Assembly: GCA_963377175.1 (NCBI GenBank)
Contig: CAUJNA010001446.1
Span: 2,210,498-2,274,497 of the forward strand
Origin: Effrenium voratum
Taxonomy: Eukaryota; Sar; Dinophyceae; Suessiales; Symbiodiniaceae
DNA: 64,000 bases
Reading direction: 5' to 3'
In this document: one piece after another, positions 25,601 through 35,700 of the stretch
Numbering within the stretch: the first letter of the stretch is position 1
How the letters are laid out: the number at the start of each line of letters is the position of its first letter
The notes under the pieces: model-generated
What the model was told of the DNA's origin: nothing
The model's database searches: none
Seen by the model: only the letters and a program-made list of their open reading frames with translations
Made by a program: the position numbers and the translations under genes

Positions 25601-27294
25601 TTGCGCCATGGCTTTTTGGCCCCCCCTCACCTTAAAAGGACAAGCGTTTACGGGAGAGAAAATCAAAACAACTGTCTCCTTAAAAAAAAAAAAAAAGCTT
25701 GATCGCTACCCCGTGTTCGAGTCGTCTTCAACCAGCGCTCTGATTTTCCAACGCCCTGGTTTAGATTTGGGTGCGTAAGCCCACACAAATTTGGGTTGGA
25801 ACCAGTGTGGTGGTCACTCAAAGTCACCTTCTTCGGCCATGGCTCCTTGCGAGTGGGATCAAAATGAATCTCTCTCTCTCTCTCTTGAGGGTACTGTACC
25901 CTTTGTGGTTTTGGGGGGAAACGAGTCGGGAGAAGAGGCATTTCGCTCAAACCGCCGAGACGCCGAGTGAGGCCTGGGACTTTCTGGGCTCCCTTTTCTG
26001 GGGTCGCGAGAGATGGCGATACCAACCCTCTGAGGCCGGTTTGCAGAACCTCCCGGTTTCCCCTTGACTCAAGCAAAACACGGAGCCGCGAAAACCCGAC
26101 ATACTTAGATCGCCAAGTTGCGATCGCATGTTCAGTCTCCGTTGCGGTCGGTTTTTGGGGCTTTGAGTGCATGGAAAAAGACGATCGCAACTGGCGATGG
26201 TCATTTTGAGGCGGGAAACCCTCGAGTCCCCCACCAGCCTCCCTTCATTTGAGCCAAGCCGTTTTCGGGCTCTTTCCTCGGGCCCCGAGAGGGGCCTGCA
26301 TCGGGGTGAAGCTGTCCATGTCAAAGCCCTCCAACTCCGCCACCACCTGACCCCCCAAAGCCCACCCTCGGTTTCAACTTGCCCCCATGAAAAGAATGGC
26401 AACCACGGGGACCCAATTTGGAGGATGACAATCCTGAAGCAAACAATGGTGGTGACATATCTGGTAGAACCCCAAAGATCAGCCAGCCAGCAAGCCAACC
26501 AGCAGACTTCCCATGAGACGTCGGAAGTTTGAAGTCCAAGCTAAGCCATGCTCCTCTATTTCAAAGAAGAAGACAAACAAGTGCCATGTTGCTCCTTCCC
26601 CCTCTTGCCATCTCCTCGCCTGCATCTTCTCGAGGTCCCGCACAGCGCCGACCACATGGTAGTCCTGCGTCGGACGAATCGCCTCTCCTCTCCAGATGAA
26701 AGGAATCCAATGGATCGCCGGTTGCTGTTATATTTGTCCCCCATGCACTCACCAACCCCTTAGAAGGGACTTCTGACAACCTAAATAGCCAAGTTGTGAT
26801 CGTTTTTTTCAGTCACTGTTGCGATCGATGTTTGGGGTAATACCCTGTCCAGGTCTTCTAAGCATGGAAGTCACAATCAAAACCTAATATTTTCCAGGGG
26901 TCACCAAACCACCCTGTAAACAATCACAAGGGCCACCCAAAAGCCCACGTAATCAAAAAGGCGGCCCCCCCCCAAAAAAAAGAAAGAAAAAAAATAATAG
27001 TTGGGAATCATCCCTTACAAACCTCAGGTTTGATTGTGGCTCAGAGGCTTCAGCTTGGAGCTCTTGCGGTTTCAGGTCGGAGCTCTTGACTCTGACCTTT
27101 TTTCCCCGCCTCACCCCCCCCCCCCGACTCTGCCTCTGACCGAATTGTCTTTTTCTCCGGCTGGGCCCCCGGGCGTTGGCGCGGAGCAGGGCCTTGGCGG
27201 TGGCCTTGCCCAGGCCCGAGGAGGTGCCCGTGATGACCACCAGCTTCTTCTCCCCGAAGCGGCCCCCCCGCTGCAGGTTCTGCAGCGAGGGCAT
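12374..27294 (-). CDS. POR: Light-dependent protochlorophyllide oxidoreductase (LPOR), multi-exon
   Basis: LPOR reduces the C17-C18 double bond of protochlorophyllide with NADPH and light in the plastid, making chlorophyllide. Exons read on the minus strand, in order: 27294-27175, 26664-26620, 26346-26296, 23975-23934, 23170-23075, 21985-21910, about 21518-21440, 20306-20195, 19323-19240, 17690-17600, 17136-17085, 15945-15870, 14683-14569, 13600-13530, 12469-12374. Visible motifs are the NADPH loop TGTSSGLG, VDLASFESV, NAAVY, INYLSHFLLT, VVMIGSVTGN, and the catalytic Y-x3-K in YKDTK. The substrate-pocket PGCIAET, KYITGGYV, GVYWSWNG and FENDQSDKV follow. Apart from the exon at about 21.5 kb, whose 3' end is open, splice phases agree across every junction, which supports the model strongly. 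An ATG opens the first exon but sits right after an AG, so an upstream plastid-targeting exon is likely and was not found. The end is open: no stop codon follows the last LPOR exon in its own frame before a splice site. Exon edges with GC or GA donors are inferred. Confidence 0.93.
15265..15344. mobile_element. MITE-like family B, copy 3 (short)
   Basis: The copy is shortened in the middle and lacks the GATCGC core before the GTGACTGAAAA motif. Confidence 0.7.
15716..15830. mobile_element. MITE-like family B, copy 4
   Basis: Both ends are clear (CCTGGATCGCCAGTTGCG and CCTGGCGACCCAGG). It ends about 40 bp downstream, in plus coordinates upstream, of LPOR exon 15870-15945. Confidence 0.8.
16246..16335. 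mobile_element. MITE-like family A, right-hand fragment
   Basis: It keeps AAACCAGTGGAACCCATCTATTT and a decayed end AAAAGGACGCCTTTGG. The left half is lost. Confidence 0.5.
16902..16992. repeat. Interspersed repeat family C, worn copy 3
   Basis: Keeps GAACATCCCAATCCCCACTA and ATGGCGAATTCACC, and ends in TTTGACAACCACAG like copy 1. A shorter piece is at about 18690-18735. Confidence 0.65.
18229..18376. repeat. (GA)n microsatellite
   Basis: Nearly pure GA/GAGAGA with scattered AAG and CAA interruptions. It opens reading frames on both strands that are not genes. Confidence 0.97.
18520..18598. mobile_element. MITE-like family B, copy 5 (short)
   Basis: Internal bases are deleted and the termini are kept (CCTGGATCGCCAGTTGC, GCAACTTGGCCATCTAGG). 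Confidence 0.75.
18867..18983. mobile_element. MITE-like family A, full copy
   Basis: Both termini are intact (CATAGGTGTCCTTTTAGGGG and AAAAAGGACACCTATGG). It lies in the intron between LPOR exons at 19.2 and 17.7 kb. Confidence 0.88.
19765..19922. mobile_element. Inverted-repeat element family D, full copy
   Basis: It runs GATGTTGACCCCACATTAAT to GATATGGGGTCAACGTT, about 158 bp, without coding capacity. Confidence 0.75.
20041..20157. mobile_element. Inverted-repeat element family D, two tandem partial copies
   Basis: Two units in a row each end GGTTGGTTGGATTGATATGG or GGTTGGTGGATATGGGGTCA. They lie about 40 bp from the LPOR exon ending at 20195. Confidence 0.65.
21633..21853. mobile_element. 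MITE-like family B, copy 6, internally expanded
   Basis: The segment GCAGCAACAGTGCCTGAAAAAAG is repeated about six times between normal termini, doubling the element length. Confidence 0.8.
22000..22151. mobile_element. Inverted-repeat element family D, full copy
   Basis: It runs AATGTTGACCCCTTTTTCAT to GATTTGGGGTTAACATT, next to LPOR exon 21910-21985. Confidence 0.75.
22620..22684 (+). repeat. Poly(A) tract of about 65 bases
   Basis: An uninterrupted A run on the plus strand within an LPOR intron. It could be the tail of a retrotransposed sequence or a simple homopolymer expansion. I see no gene directly upstream of it. Confidence 0.97.
23232..23322. mobile_element. MITE-like family A, right terminus lost
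   Basis: It starts CATAGGTGTCCTTTTTAGGG and stops after CCATCTATTTTTCGA. Confidence 0.8.
24189..24313. mobile_element. MITE-like family A, left terminus worn
   Basis: The right end has a doubled terminus, AAAAAGGACATAGGACACCTATG, a small local duplication. Confidence 0.82.
24928..25010. mobile_element. MITE-like family B, copy 7, opposite orientation
   Basis: It reads in reverse: CAGTCACTGTTGC precedes GGGGTAAAGTGCATTGC, and it ends ACTGGCGATCCTGG. Confidence 0.72.
25250..25370. repeat. Inverted repeat with perfect 25-bp arms
   Basis: Arms 25250-25274 and 25346-25370 are exact reverse complements (starting CTGTGGATGGACGAAATCC). A diverged relative with the same arms lies at about 29174-29309. 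Confidence 0.85.
25371..25487. mobile_element. MITE-like family A, degraded right end
   Basis: It starts TAGGTGTCCCTTTTGGGG immediately after a 25-bp inverted-repeat arm. The right end has decayed to AACCTATG. Confidence 0.72.
26105..26200. mobile_element. MITE-like family B, copy 8, opposite orientation
   Basis: It ends with GACGATCGCAACTGGCGATGG. It lies about 95 bp from LPOR exon 26296-26346. Confidence 0.7.
26708..26856. mobile_element. MITE-like family B, two partial copies
   Basis: A left end (TGGATCGCCGGTTGC) at 26710 and an inverted piece (TAGCCAAGTTGTGATCG, CAGTCACTGTTGCGATCG) at 26785-26850 sit about 30 bp apart. Confidence 0.65.
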
Positions 27295-28172
27295 CTGGCG
27301 GAGATGGCGACCAGTCGAGCGAGGCGGCGAGGGGAAACGAGGCCAGTCGAGTCGGAAAGGGAAAAACGGGGGAAGGGAGGGCGAAGCAGAAAAGAACAGT
27401 GGCGGAGATCTGAGGGTTCTTGCGGGGGGGGGCTTCTTGGGGAAAGTGTTGGAGAGGAGTCTGAGTTGGGTTTGGTTTGAGTTTGAGTGGGGGTTGGTGG
27501 AGGCACAAAAGAAAGGCGAAAGGAGAAAGCAGAGTGAGTTGAAGGGCAGGGCTTTTCATCGCTTCTCGTCTCCCGCCTTAATGTTCTCCATCCATTTCCA
27601 GGCTGCTGTACTCTCCAAAACCAGCAGCACCAGGAATCGTAGCATTGAAACAAAGGCTAAGTTGGAACTAGGGCGAAACGAGGGGCCGAGGCTTAGCCGC
27701 ACCTTGGGCCAGTAAAAATGGCTCCAAGCCACCTGCGCATGAACGAACATCCGCCGGCGGGAGCTGGGGCCTGGGGCTGTTTTTTCTGGTGGTCAATCTC
27801 CAAGTGGACAGGCACGGGTTGCCAAACTTTTCTGTGAGACCGCTGATTGCTTTCTTTAAAGGACATGTCCCAACACAATCTACCACAGGACGTCACATTC
27901 AACTCAAAACCGGCAACTGTCCACCATCGTGTATTTAAAGAATATACGTATATGACACGCCTCTTTTAAACACAACACCCCTCCAGAAGCCAAAAAGTCT
28001 TAAGTTGGCCAAGCAGGTCATCTTCAAACGAGCCAATGTTTGAAGACCCCGTCGCAGGAGATCAGCGTCGCAATAGGATCTCTGTCGCCATGGAAAAGGG
28101 CTCCCCTTCAAAGTCAGATATCGCAAAAGGGGGACTCTGTCCAAAGGTGCTTTCTCCAAGATCATTCATGCG

Positions 28173-28265
28173 CATAGGTGTCCTTTTAGGCGAAATCGAT
28201 GGCCCTGGTAAATGATTAAACCACCAGGTGTTTTTCGAGCAAAACAACCAACAAGGACACCTATG
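28173..28265. mobile_element. MITE-like family A, short full copy
   Basis: Both termini are present, but the inner ACCAGGAATCGCCATCTA part is deleted. Confidence 0.82.
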
Positions 28266-28504
28266 TAATCATGCGTGTCGAACCAAAGGCTTCAGGCAAA
28301 TCCTCGGCTGGGCTCGGGCTTGGGCAACACCTCTCTGAGCTCAACCAAGGGAAAATGAGCAACCTTATCTTGCGATCGGTTCGATCGGGGCTTCTGAGAA
28401 ATGGAATGACCCCTTTTTTATTCATCCCCGGATTTGGATTCCTGCAAGGGAAACCCCAAAACCAGTTCATTCCCAAAACCCTGACTCGGTCATTCCAAAG
28501 ATCC

Positions 28505-28592
28505 TATAGGTGTCCTTTAGGATAAATAGACCAGGTAAACCAGAAATCGCCATCTATTGTTCGAGCAAAACCACCAAAAGGGGCACCCTATG
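28505..28592. mobile_element. MITE-like family A, short copy
   Basis: It runs TATAGGTGTCCTTTAGG to AAAAGGGGCACCCTATG, with the GATGGATATCCCTGG part deleted. Confidence 0.78.
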
Positions 28593-28710
28593 CCAGCAAG
28601 ACTCCAAAGGCCAGGCCCCGGACCTGCACCTGAAATTGGCACCCGACACCTGGCGTGGGCAGGCTTGACCACGTGGAGCTTTGCAACCTGAATCCGCGTC
28701 TTTCCAAGTG

Positions 28711-28811
28711 CCTGGATCGCCAGTGGCGATCGCTTTTTGCCATGCACTCAAAACCCCACAAACCGATCGCAACTGTGACTGAAAAAAGCGATCGCAACTT
28801 GGCTATCCAGG
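28711..28811. mobile_element. MITE-like family B, copy 10
   Basis: A good full-length copy with GCGATCGC twice and a right end GCAACTTGGCTATCCAGG. Confidence 0.82.
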
Positions 28812-29355
28812 TGGTTGGGATTGATGGTTTGGCGGTTAAGGAAGGGTCTCCCATTGACCCTCTACCAATCCAAACCTCCAAAACAAGTGTTACTTGTCTC
28901 GGAGTCGCCCCGAAAGAACCCATCACGTCATTTAAAAAAAAAATGAAGAAGAAAAACTGTAAGCGCGAGTTTTCCCCAAGCTTTGCACCGAAGACCAGAA
29001 CTGAAGATCTCCGTTTTTCCCCACCTCCCCGAACCACTCCACCTTCCGTTGGTTTTTGGGGTGCCACAAGTCCAGTTTCTGGGGCTCACTCCGGAGCCTT
29101 TCACCCAGCGAGCCGCGATACTGGGCGCCTAGGAAACCTCGCCCGGGAAAAATCTCGCGGCGCGAATGCCTACGTGGATGGACCAAATCCGCTCGCACCA
29201 CTTGGAAACCATGAAGAAAACCACCGTTCGTTGGTATTGGAAGGGGAATCATCCCTCTAGGGCCTCTTAGTTCGCGTCTTAGTTGGTGCAGGATTTCGTC
29301 CATCCACAGTATTGCTGGAACCCATTTCACCCACAAAAAGACACCCAAGGAAGCA

Positions 29356-29440
29356 CCTGGATCGCCAGTTGTTCCATGCACTTGCCCCAAAAACCAGCAA
29401 CAGTGACTGAAAAAAGCGATCGCAACTTGGCTATCAAGGC
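29356..29440. mobile_element. MITE-like family B, copy 11
   Basis: The middle is shortened. It ends GCGATCGCAACTTGGCTATC. Confidence 0.75.
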
Positions 29441-30354
29441 AGGGTTCTTGCAGCAGCAATTGATCCGTCGGAAGGCTTAAGAGTGCTACAGGGGCTCGCT
29501 TTCGACGGAACCATACCAACTTCCACATGTCGTCAAAGTGTTGTACGCGGGTCTCCTCCAAAAAGAAAGAAGCATGGATCCAAGCCTATAGAGGGTCAGA
29601 CACCAAACGTTACCAGAACGATCACATGCCTAACTACACCTCACACCCACGTACCCACATAGCTCTGGGGCTTTTTGGAAAAACCTGGTTTGGATGAAAA
29701 TACCTTATTTTCAGTTAAGGATCGACATCGTACCCTAAAAAACAGCAGTGGGTATTGTGAGTAGCGGGCAGGTTTACTATGGTTAAGTAGAGGGAACTAG
29801 GGGGGTACTGACCATATCCCTCACATATCAGCCTGCCCCTAATGGGGTTCTTGTAGAGGGCAATGGGGAACCACACCACCAAACCACCAATACAAATCAC
29901 CAATTGAAGGCAGCTGAGAAATGAGGTCTGGAAAAATTAAGACACTGGGGTCTGGGAAAAAAAAAAAAAAACTTCAATCAACTAGAAATTCAATATGTTC
30001 ACGCAACAAACGTCCTGCTTCACCCATGATTTCTTAGGGAAACAAGCATTTACGGGCTACTCGACACGCAGAACCGAGTCGCTGCATGGATTTCTGGACT
30101 CGAGTTCGGATCTCAGGTCTCGCATCTGAAGCTAAGCTCGCAGCTGCACACGGTCAAACTCAGCTCGTCGGCCATGAAGACACCCCACGGTTTGAAGGTT
30201 TCCACCGGAGATCCCGGTGGTTGGGAGGATGAAACCCACCGCAACCTTGATGGGGCGGCTCGGCCTTACGTTGGAGCAAGGAGCAAACTGCATACCAACG
30301 CCTTCGGCCCTGAAGACAAGAAGGGGCATTGGCACAGCTGGGGAAGGTCGTCAA

Positions 30355-30418
30355 CATAGATGTCATTTTAGGGGAAATAGATGGATATCCCTGGTAGACG
30401 ATTCAACCACCAGCTGCT
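30355..30418. mobile_element. MITE-like family A, left-hand fragment
   Basis: CATAGATGTCATTTTAGGGG, then AAATAGATGGATATCCCTGG. It breaks off after ACCACCAG. Confidence 0.7.
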
Positions 30419-31250
30419 GGGTAAGGTCGCCTTCGAAAACATTCAACTTCCCCATTCGGACTGCCTTGGGCCTCGGGGCGGATTTCTATCTACTTCCGCA
30501 CAAGTCGGAGCACAAGCCAAGAGTATGGCCTCCGGCTCCAGACAAACAAGCCTGATTTGGTCTTTCTTTACAGTTCATGGGCGTACTCTGGACACGCACA
30601 GTTCGAGCAAGACTGCGTGTGCGAATGGAGCGGGGAGGCCATAGCTTGTCGGCACCGTTGCTGGCTGTGCTAAATTCCTTCAAGACTCAGGGCTCCCTAT
30701 ATTTCCCGGTTGGACATCACCAAAAAGGAAGCTCACGTTGAGTTGGCCCCAAAAGCGATGTTCAAAACCAAAAGGTGTATAGGAAACCCTGAAGCTTGCT
30801 TGTGACATTAACGTGATCGAGAGAAGGTTCATCGCTGTGCATCCTCACCCGGCCAGCTTCTGCGACTTCCCGCATATTACCTCACGCACTAAGTCGCAAA
30901 ATGTGCTTCTAGCCCGTGTTTTTGTGTCTCTCTTGTCTGGTTCCGGTTAGGAAGACAGAGCACCAAATCTCCCGAGCAGACTCGATGAGATGCTTCAGAC
31001 GCAGCTTTGGAAACTGGCGATGGATAATTGGTGTGCCCTCCAAAATGGACAAATACTTTCTGGAAAAGAGCAATTCCGAAGCTTGCTGAGTAGGGAATGA
31101 AATGACGCAGGGTTTTGGGAATGAACCGGACGGGGATAACCATAGGGCTGGCTTATCGGGGTCATTCCCTCATTCCCTGCCTATCGAACCAGCAGTTGGA
31201 TCGATGGAAAAGCCAGGCGTCGGCTGGCGAAAGCAAGGTAAGGACATGAG

Positions 31251-31380
31251 TCGCAATCAAAACCTGGTACTAAAATGGTCTACCCAGAACCATGTACAGG
31301 ATTAAGAACGGATATCCGCAGCTATTTATGGTTAGGATCGTCCCTTACTAACCTTCATCTACCCGGGTTTTGATTGTGGC
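31251..31380. mobile_element. Inverted-repeat element family E, copy 2
   Basis: Terminal repeats are CGCAATCAAAACC and GGTTTTGATTGTG, 130 bp apart, with no ORF. A partial third copy is at about 27000-27045. Confidence 0.7.
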
Positions 31381-32154
31381 TCTGAAAAAAAAACGACGGC
31401 CCCCTGGTAAGAGTGGGCCCCTGTTCGGGAAATATCCAACCCAGATGCTTGCTCGGTACCTTACGAAGCCATCTGGGGAAAAAGAAAGAAAAAAAACTGC
31501 GGGGTCCCCTCCGAAGAGGTGCCCCGCAAGCCGCACGCAGCGGGTGACGCAGCCAAAGCTTGTCCACCGTTTGTATTCCTTTCAAAGAGAGATGCCTTGA
31601 CTAGCATACGCACACAGATCGGCCCACAATGTGGGTGTTTCCCCTTCAAGGAAGTCTTGCTCGGATTCAAAGTCGCTGGTCTCTGGAAGACGCCGTGTCG
31701 AGACCGCCGTCAAAACTCGAGCCAAGGCAATCAAGGCCTTTAGCTCCATCCAATTTCCCATTTGGATTTCCCCTTTCAAAGTTGCAATCTGGTGGGATCT
31801 CGCACTTTTGGAGGTTCCAACCAGGAAAATGGAGCAACCCCTACAAATCAGAGCCGCGAGTTACTGCGAAGCACGGCCACTGAATTCAGACCCAGGCACT
31901 CAGTGCTGCGACTCGGAATGGCTACGGTCCGGAAGCCCAAAGTGCAAGGTGTCTAGGCCTTGACATAAATGGCTGGGGCTCAAAATTGAAGAGCTAGGGT
32001 TACGCGCAATTTGTTGGTCTTTGGTTCCATCTACCAAAATGCAAATTTGTTCGTACATCTGTTTGAGCCACAGCCAAATGGCTTCAAGAATTCTACCAGC
32101 CAAACATTTAACGTGTGTCAACTGAACAGGTCAAGTACGGTTCACAGACTGCGC

Positions 32155-32715
32155 TTAAAAGCTCTCCGTGCTCACGCTGCGCAGCTCTCGAGCTGTGCCG
32201 ATCTTGACTTGGCCGGTGAGCAAGCAAAGCACCGGCTCGTGCGAGCCATCCCAGTTTGCCGCACGAGCAAAGTCCACCGCCTTGCGGCCCTTGGAGGTCT
32301 TGGATTCTGGGTCAGCGCCTGATGCTATTAGCATCCTTACCATCTGGTAGTCTCCGTTCTGCGCGGCCACATGGATGGGGCAAATCTTGCTCTCGCCAAA
32401 AAGTGTCAACCCGCAGGATCTCGGCCTGTTCACCGCTTGGAACTCGTGCAACTGCAAGAACTCGTTCAGCTGCTGCTGCTGAACTTGCCGTCGCAGTTCT
32501 TGCTTTGAAGCCACAAACACCTCGGAGTCGGACTCGGTTGTCCACGTCGACGCCTGGGACAAGGTCGATGAGCATTGCTTGGAGTCCTCCAAGTTGGGCG
32601 ACTTGGGCAACTTGGGCGACTTGGGAAACTTGGGCGACTTGGGCAGCTCTGCCAGAGCTGCCGACAAGTATGCATCTGGCTTGGTGGGGCACAGCAGCGC
32701 GCTCAATCGCAACAT
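32155..32715 (-). CDS. Single-ankyrin-repeat protein, array copy 1
   Basis: An intron-less ORF of 186 codons ending in TAA. It opens MLRLSALLCPTKPDAYLSAA, then has a run of LPK/SPK/FPK tripeptides, a polar region with QELRRQVQQQQLNEFLQ, and an ankyrin unit (ICPIHVAAQNGDYQMVRMLI, then ASGADPESKTSKGRKAVDFA). The tail ends LRSVSTESF. Ankyrin units mediate protein binding, and no partner can be inferred. Lack of introns, beside a gene with some 25 exons, suggests spread through retroposed mRNA followed by DNA duplication. The plus-strand ORF over the same bases is its shadow. Confidence 0.75.
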   Translation of the reverse strand: MLRLSALLCPTKPDAYLSAALAELPKSPKFPKSPKLPKSPNLEDSKQCSSTLSQASTWTTESDSEVFVASKQELRRQVQQQQLNEFLQLHEFQAVNRPRSCGLTLFGESKICPIHVAAQNGDYQMVRMLIASGADPESKTSKGRKAVDFARAANWDGSHEPVLCLLTGQVKIGTARELRSVSTESF

Positions 32716-32799
32716 GGCTCCTCTACTGGAGCGCTAACCGCTCACCCTCTAAAGCTATGCTCACTCGAGGACAGTGCCACAGGGATCCTTACATTATAC

Positions 32800-35700
32800 A
32801 CCTGAACATTGCCTTGTAAATGGTGGTTTCCCTTTGTTTCGCTGGAAAAAGCCATGTTTCAACTGGTTGCAAAATGTATCTTTGAAGGAGCCCTGGCAAA
32901 GCAGCCATGAGTTTCAGGTACGTTCGGACCGGCTCAAAGTGACCAACTTTGGGGAATGGAAACTCTACCAAGCTAAGGGGATGGCTGGGAGCCACCAAGT
33001 TAAGTGTCTCTGGGAAATGAAGCAGAGATTCCTCCCCTCATCCAAGTGGATGTTGGGCGCTGTTCGAATCGACTGAGATTCATTTGCTCGGCCAAAGAGA
33101 GGGGCTTTTGGTGGGCAATGACCGGGGGTCACAGTAGATTTGTAGCACCAACACACGACCAGTGGCAAAATGGTTGCTTCCAACCGCACATCACACTCAT
33201 TCGACGAATCATTTCCGGAAGTTGCTGCCGCAACTTCTGCCCTTCCGGGAACCCTGCTGCAGAAATCGCGCGGGTTCAGCCCTCTGTGAACACCTAGATC
33301 CTTTTGGGTCTACTCTTACACTCCTGATTAACGTGGAACCTGAAAAGCCACGACTTGTTAGCAATCCCCTTTTGGGGGACTTCTTCTGTGGGTTCCACAT
33401 TTGCAAATCCAAACGACCCAATGGGAAAAACCTCCGGCTTGGTCGGTGCCTCTTGTCCCTGATGTAGCCCGGACGACATCGCGTGTAGATCTTGTGCGTG
33501 TCGCTTACCCCCTGCAGCTTGGGTGCATCTGTTTGGAGGCCCCCCAGTGGTCGTCCTGCTCAAAAACCGCCACTCGGAAAACGGGAGGATCAAGCTGGCT
33601 GGCTGCTGTACTTCAACCTGAAACCTGGGAGCGCGGATGAGCCACTTGCAATGTGGCCAACCTGGTCGTTTCTTTTTTTTCAGGGTGCCCTGTTTGGGAG
33701 ATGGCTTCGCCCACCATTTTGGGGGTCTCCCTATTCAAAATGCATACTGCATACCCCACACGCAGGAACCGGTTCCTGCGAGCAAAAAAAAACGGGATCA
33801 CAACGACACGATCGCGTGTTTTGGACTGCGGTCACGCGAAAAATTGTCCTTGACTGAGAAGGGTTACACGGGATCAGCGCTGGAGCAAAGCCGCACGTTG
33901 GCGCCACGCAATGCAAAAATTGCAAAAACATCCAAACCAAGCCCTCTTCGGACTCTGCACGCATCGAATCACCGCTGCGCCACAGTGCGACTCTGAGGGT
34001 GGTTGTATTACACCCTGGGATTGCACCCTTGGGACATGACCCAGCCCTTGGGTGTATTCCCAGGGTGCAGTACACTTAGAGACGGTTTTCACTGGACCAA
34101 TTGAAGCGAACTCTCTCGCCCGAGCCCTGGATGATCACCGCCTTGCAGCTGAAACGCGCGTAGATTTCGGCCGCGCGGAGCCGGGCGAGCGGAGCAGCGG
34201 AGCACTGCGACTAGCGAGTCGCCGGAAAGAAAGGAGTTGGCCGTTGCTTCATGTGGCTAAGGCCAAGCCCGCGAGTGAGCGGTGGCCAAACATCAGCCAG
34301 ATACCCATTGGAAGCCGCTTTTGCGCTTGCTCGTCGCTTCTAGTGCGCTACTCCCTGGCCGGTGCCAAATGAGAAGGGAGTGTCTTCCCATGTTTGACCC
34401 CTCAAACCAACCGCAAGCAAGGGTACCCTCAAAAGCATGTTCTTTTTCGGAGGTTCCGACTCCTAAAAACAGAGGTTTGTGTCAGGGGACTTGAAAACCT
34501 AGCCTGGGTGAGAGGTGGGGCTTTCCAAATACGCTCTGAAAAAGCGCCTCTGTCTGTGATCATGATATGACGAGGGCCAAATGCCTCTTTTGTCGTAGGG
34601 CCCTGGATTCACCGAGGAGTAAGAATCCCTCTCGAAAATAAGAAAGGGCTGCGATTGGAAGGGGGCCTGGCTCAAAAGGCACGGGTACGTCTCATCAATT
34701 CTCACAAAACAAAGAGTGCAACAGGCCTGCGACCTGGACGATGCGACTGAAAAGCGTGCCTTTTGCCCGTTCTCTTGGCAAAAGGGAGCTTGGTCAGCTC
34801 GCCCTATGCTCCACATAGGGAAGATGTAAAATCTGGAGCTACGCAGGGGCGACCTACCCCAAAAACTCCACAACCCCAAAGCAAACCCAGGGTTTCTCCA
34901 TCCGGATATTTGGAAGGCTTGGGTATAGTGCAGATTGCTGGGTCAGGGACCGTGGACTGCTCAGAGATTCTCTTTTTTAGACATCTCACTCGCTTTCGAC
35001 GGAACAAACCAACTTCCACATGTCGGGCGCAATTGACGTGGGTTGTGCGATGTCGGATCAGACACATGGATGTCTTTTTGTAGGGGACCCCCCCAAATGG
35101 TGGCTTTCCCTTTGGTTTCCTTGCACAGGTTGTACAAAAGCAAGGGTTCGAAAAAAGACACACCCACATGGTTGTTCGCTTTCCCACTGCGACGCATGGC
35201 CAAACATTACCAGGACGATCACATGATATTTGTTGAAAAACCGGATTCTCCCATGAAAATACCTCTTTTTTTAGCAAAGGGTCGACATCATACAGCAGTG
35301 GGTATTGTGTAGGGGGTAGGTTTACCATGGTTAAGTGGAGGCAGCTGAGAAATGTCTGCGTGTGAGAACGCAGTGTGAGAACAAATTGGGGTCTGGAAAG
35401 ATTGTAAAAATCATCCCCTTACTTCAACTAGAAATTCCAACAAATTCGCCCAATATCTTACTTCACCCATGTTTTCTTAAGGAAACAAACATTTATGGGC
35501 TACTTCACACGCAGAACCAGAGTCGCTGCAAACCTTTTTGCATCTGGACTGATTGCTTATCTCGGGTCTGGCATCTAAAGCCAAGGCCAGAAGACACCGC
35601 GCGGTTTTGAGGTTTCCACGAGAAAAGAAAATCCCCGGCGGTACCTTGCTGGCGGGATTTCCACCACCCCAACCTTGATGGGGCGGCTAGGCCTTACGTT

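Larger units (their letters stand above)
27298..29173. other. Region upstream of the first LPOR exon, no gene assigned
   Basis: It holds family A and B elements (listed separately) and AT-poor sequence. Short minus-strand open stretches near 28.30 kb (VLPKPEPSRG) could be leader exons of the LPOR gene, but I cannot support a start codon or targeting peptide. Confidence 0.5.
29174..32154. other. Left flank of ankyrin unit 1
   Basis: It holds family B, A and E fragments and the segment 31640-31770 that is conserved in all four units. That segment reads LKALIALARVLTAVSTRRLP on the minus strand, downstream of the ankyrin stop. No gene is supported. Confidence 0.5.

Noticed and set aside
397..29440. 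Cyanobacterial DNA transfer because of GCGATCGC octamers
   Set aside because: The octamers lie inside an interspersed inverted-repeat family, with no bacterial gene around.
32256..32819. Plus-strand ORFs over the ankyrin genes (also near 37.5, 39.9 and 44.6 kb)
   Set aside because: They are shadows of the minus-strand ankyrin frame and lose their sequence between copies where the ankyrin frame is kept.
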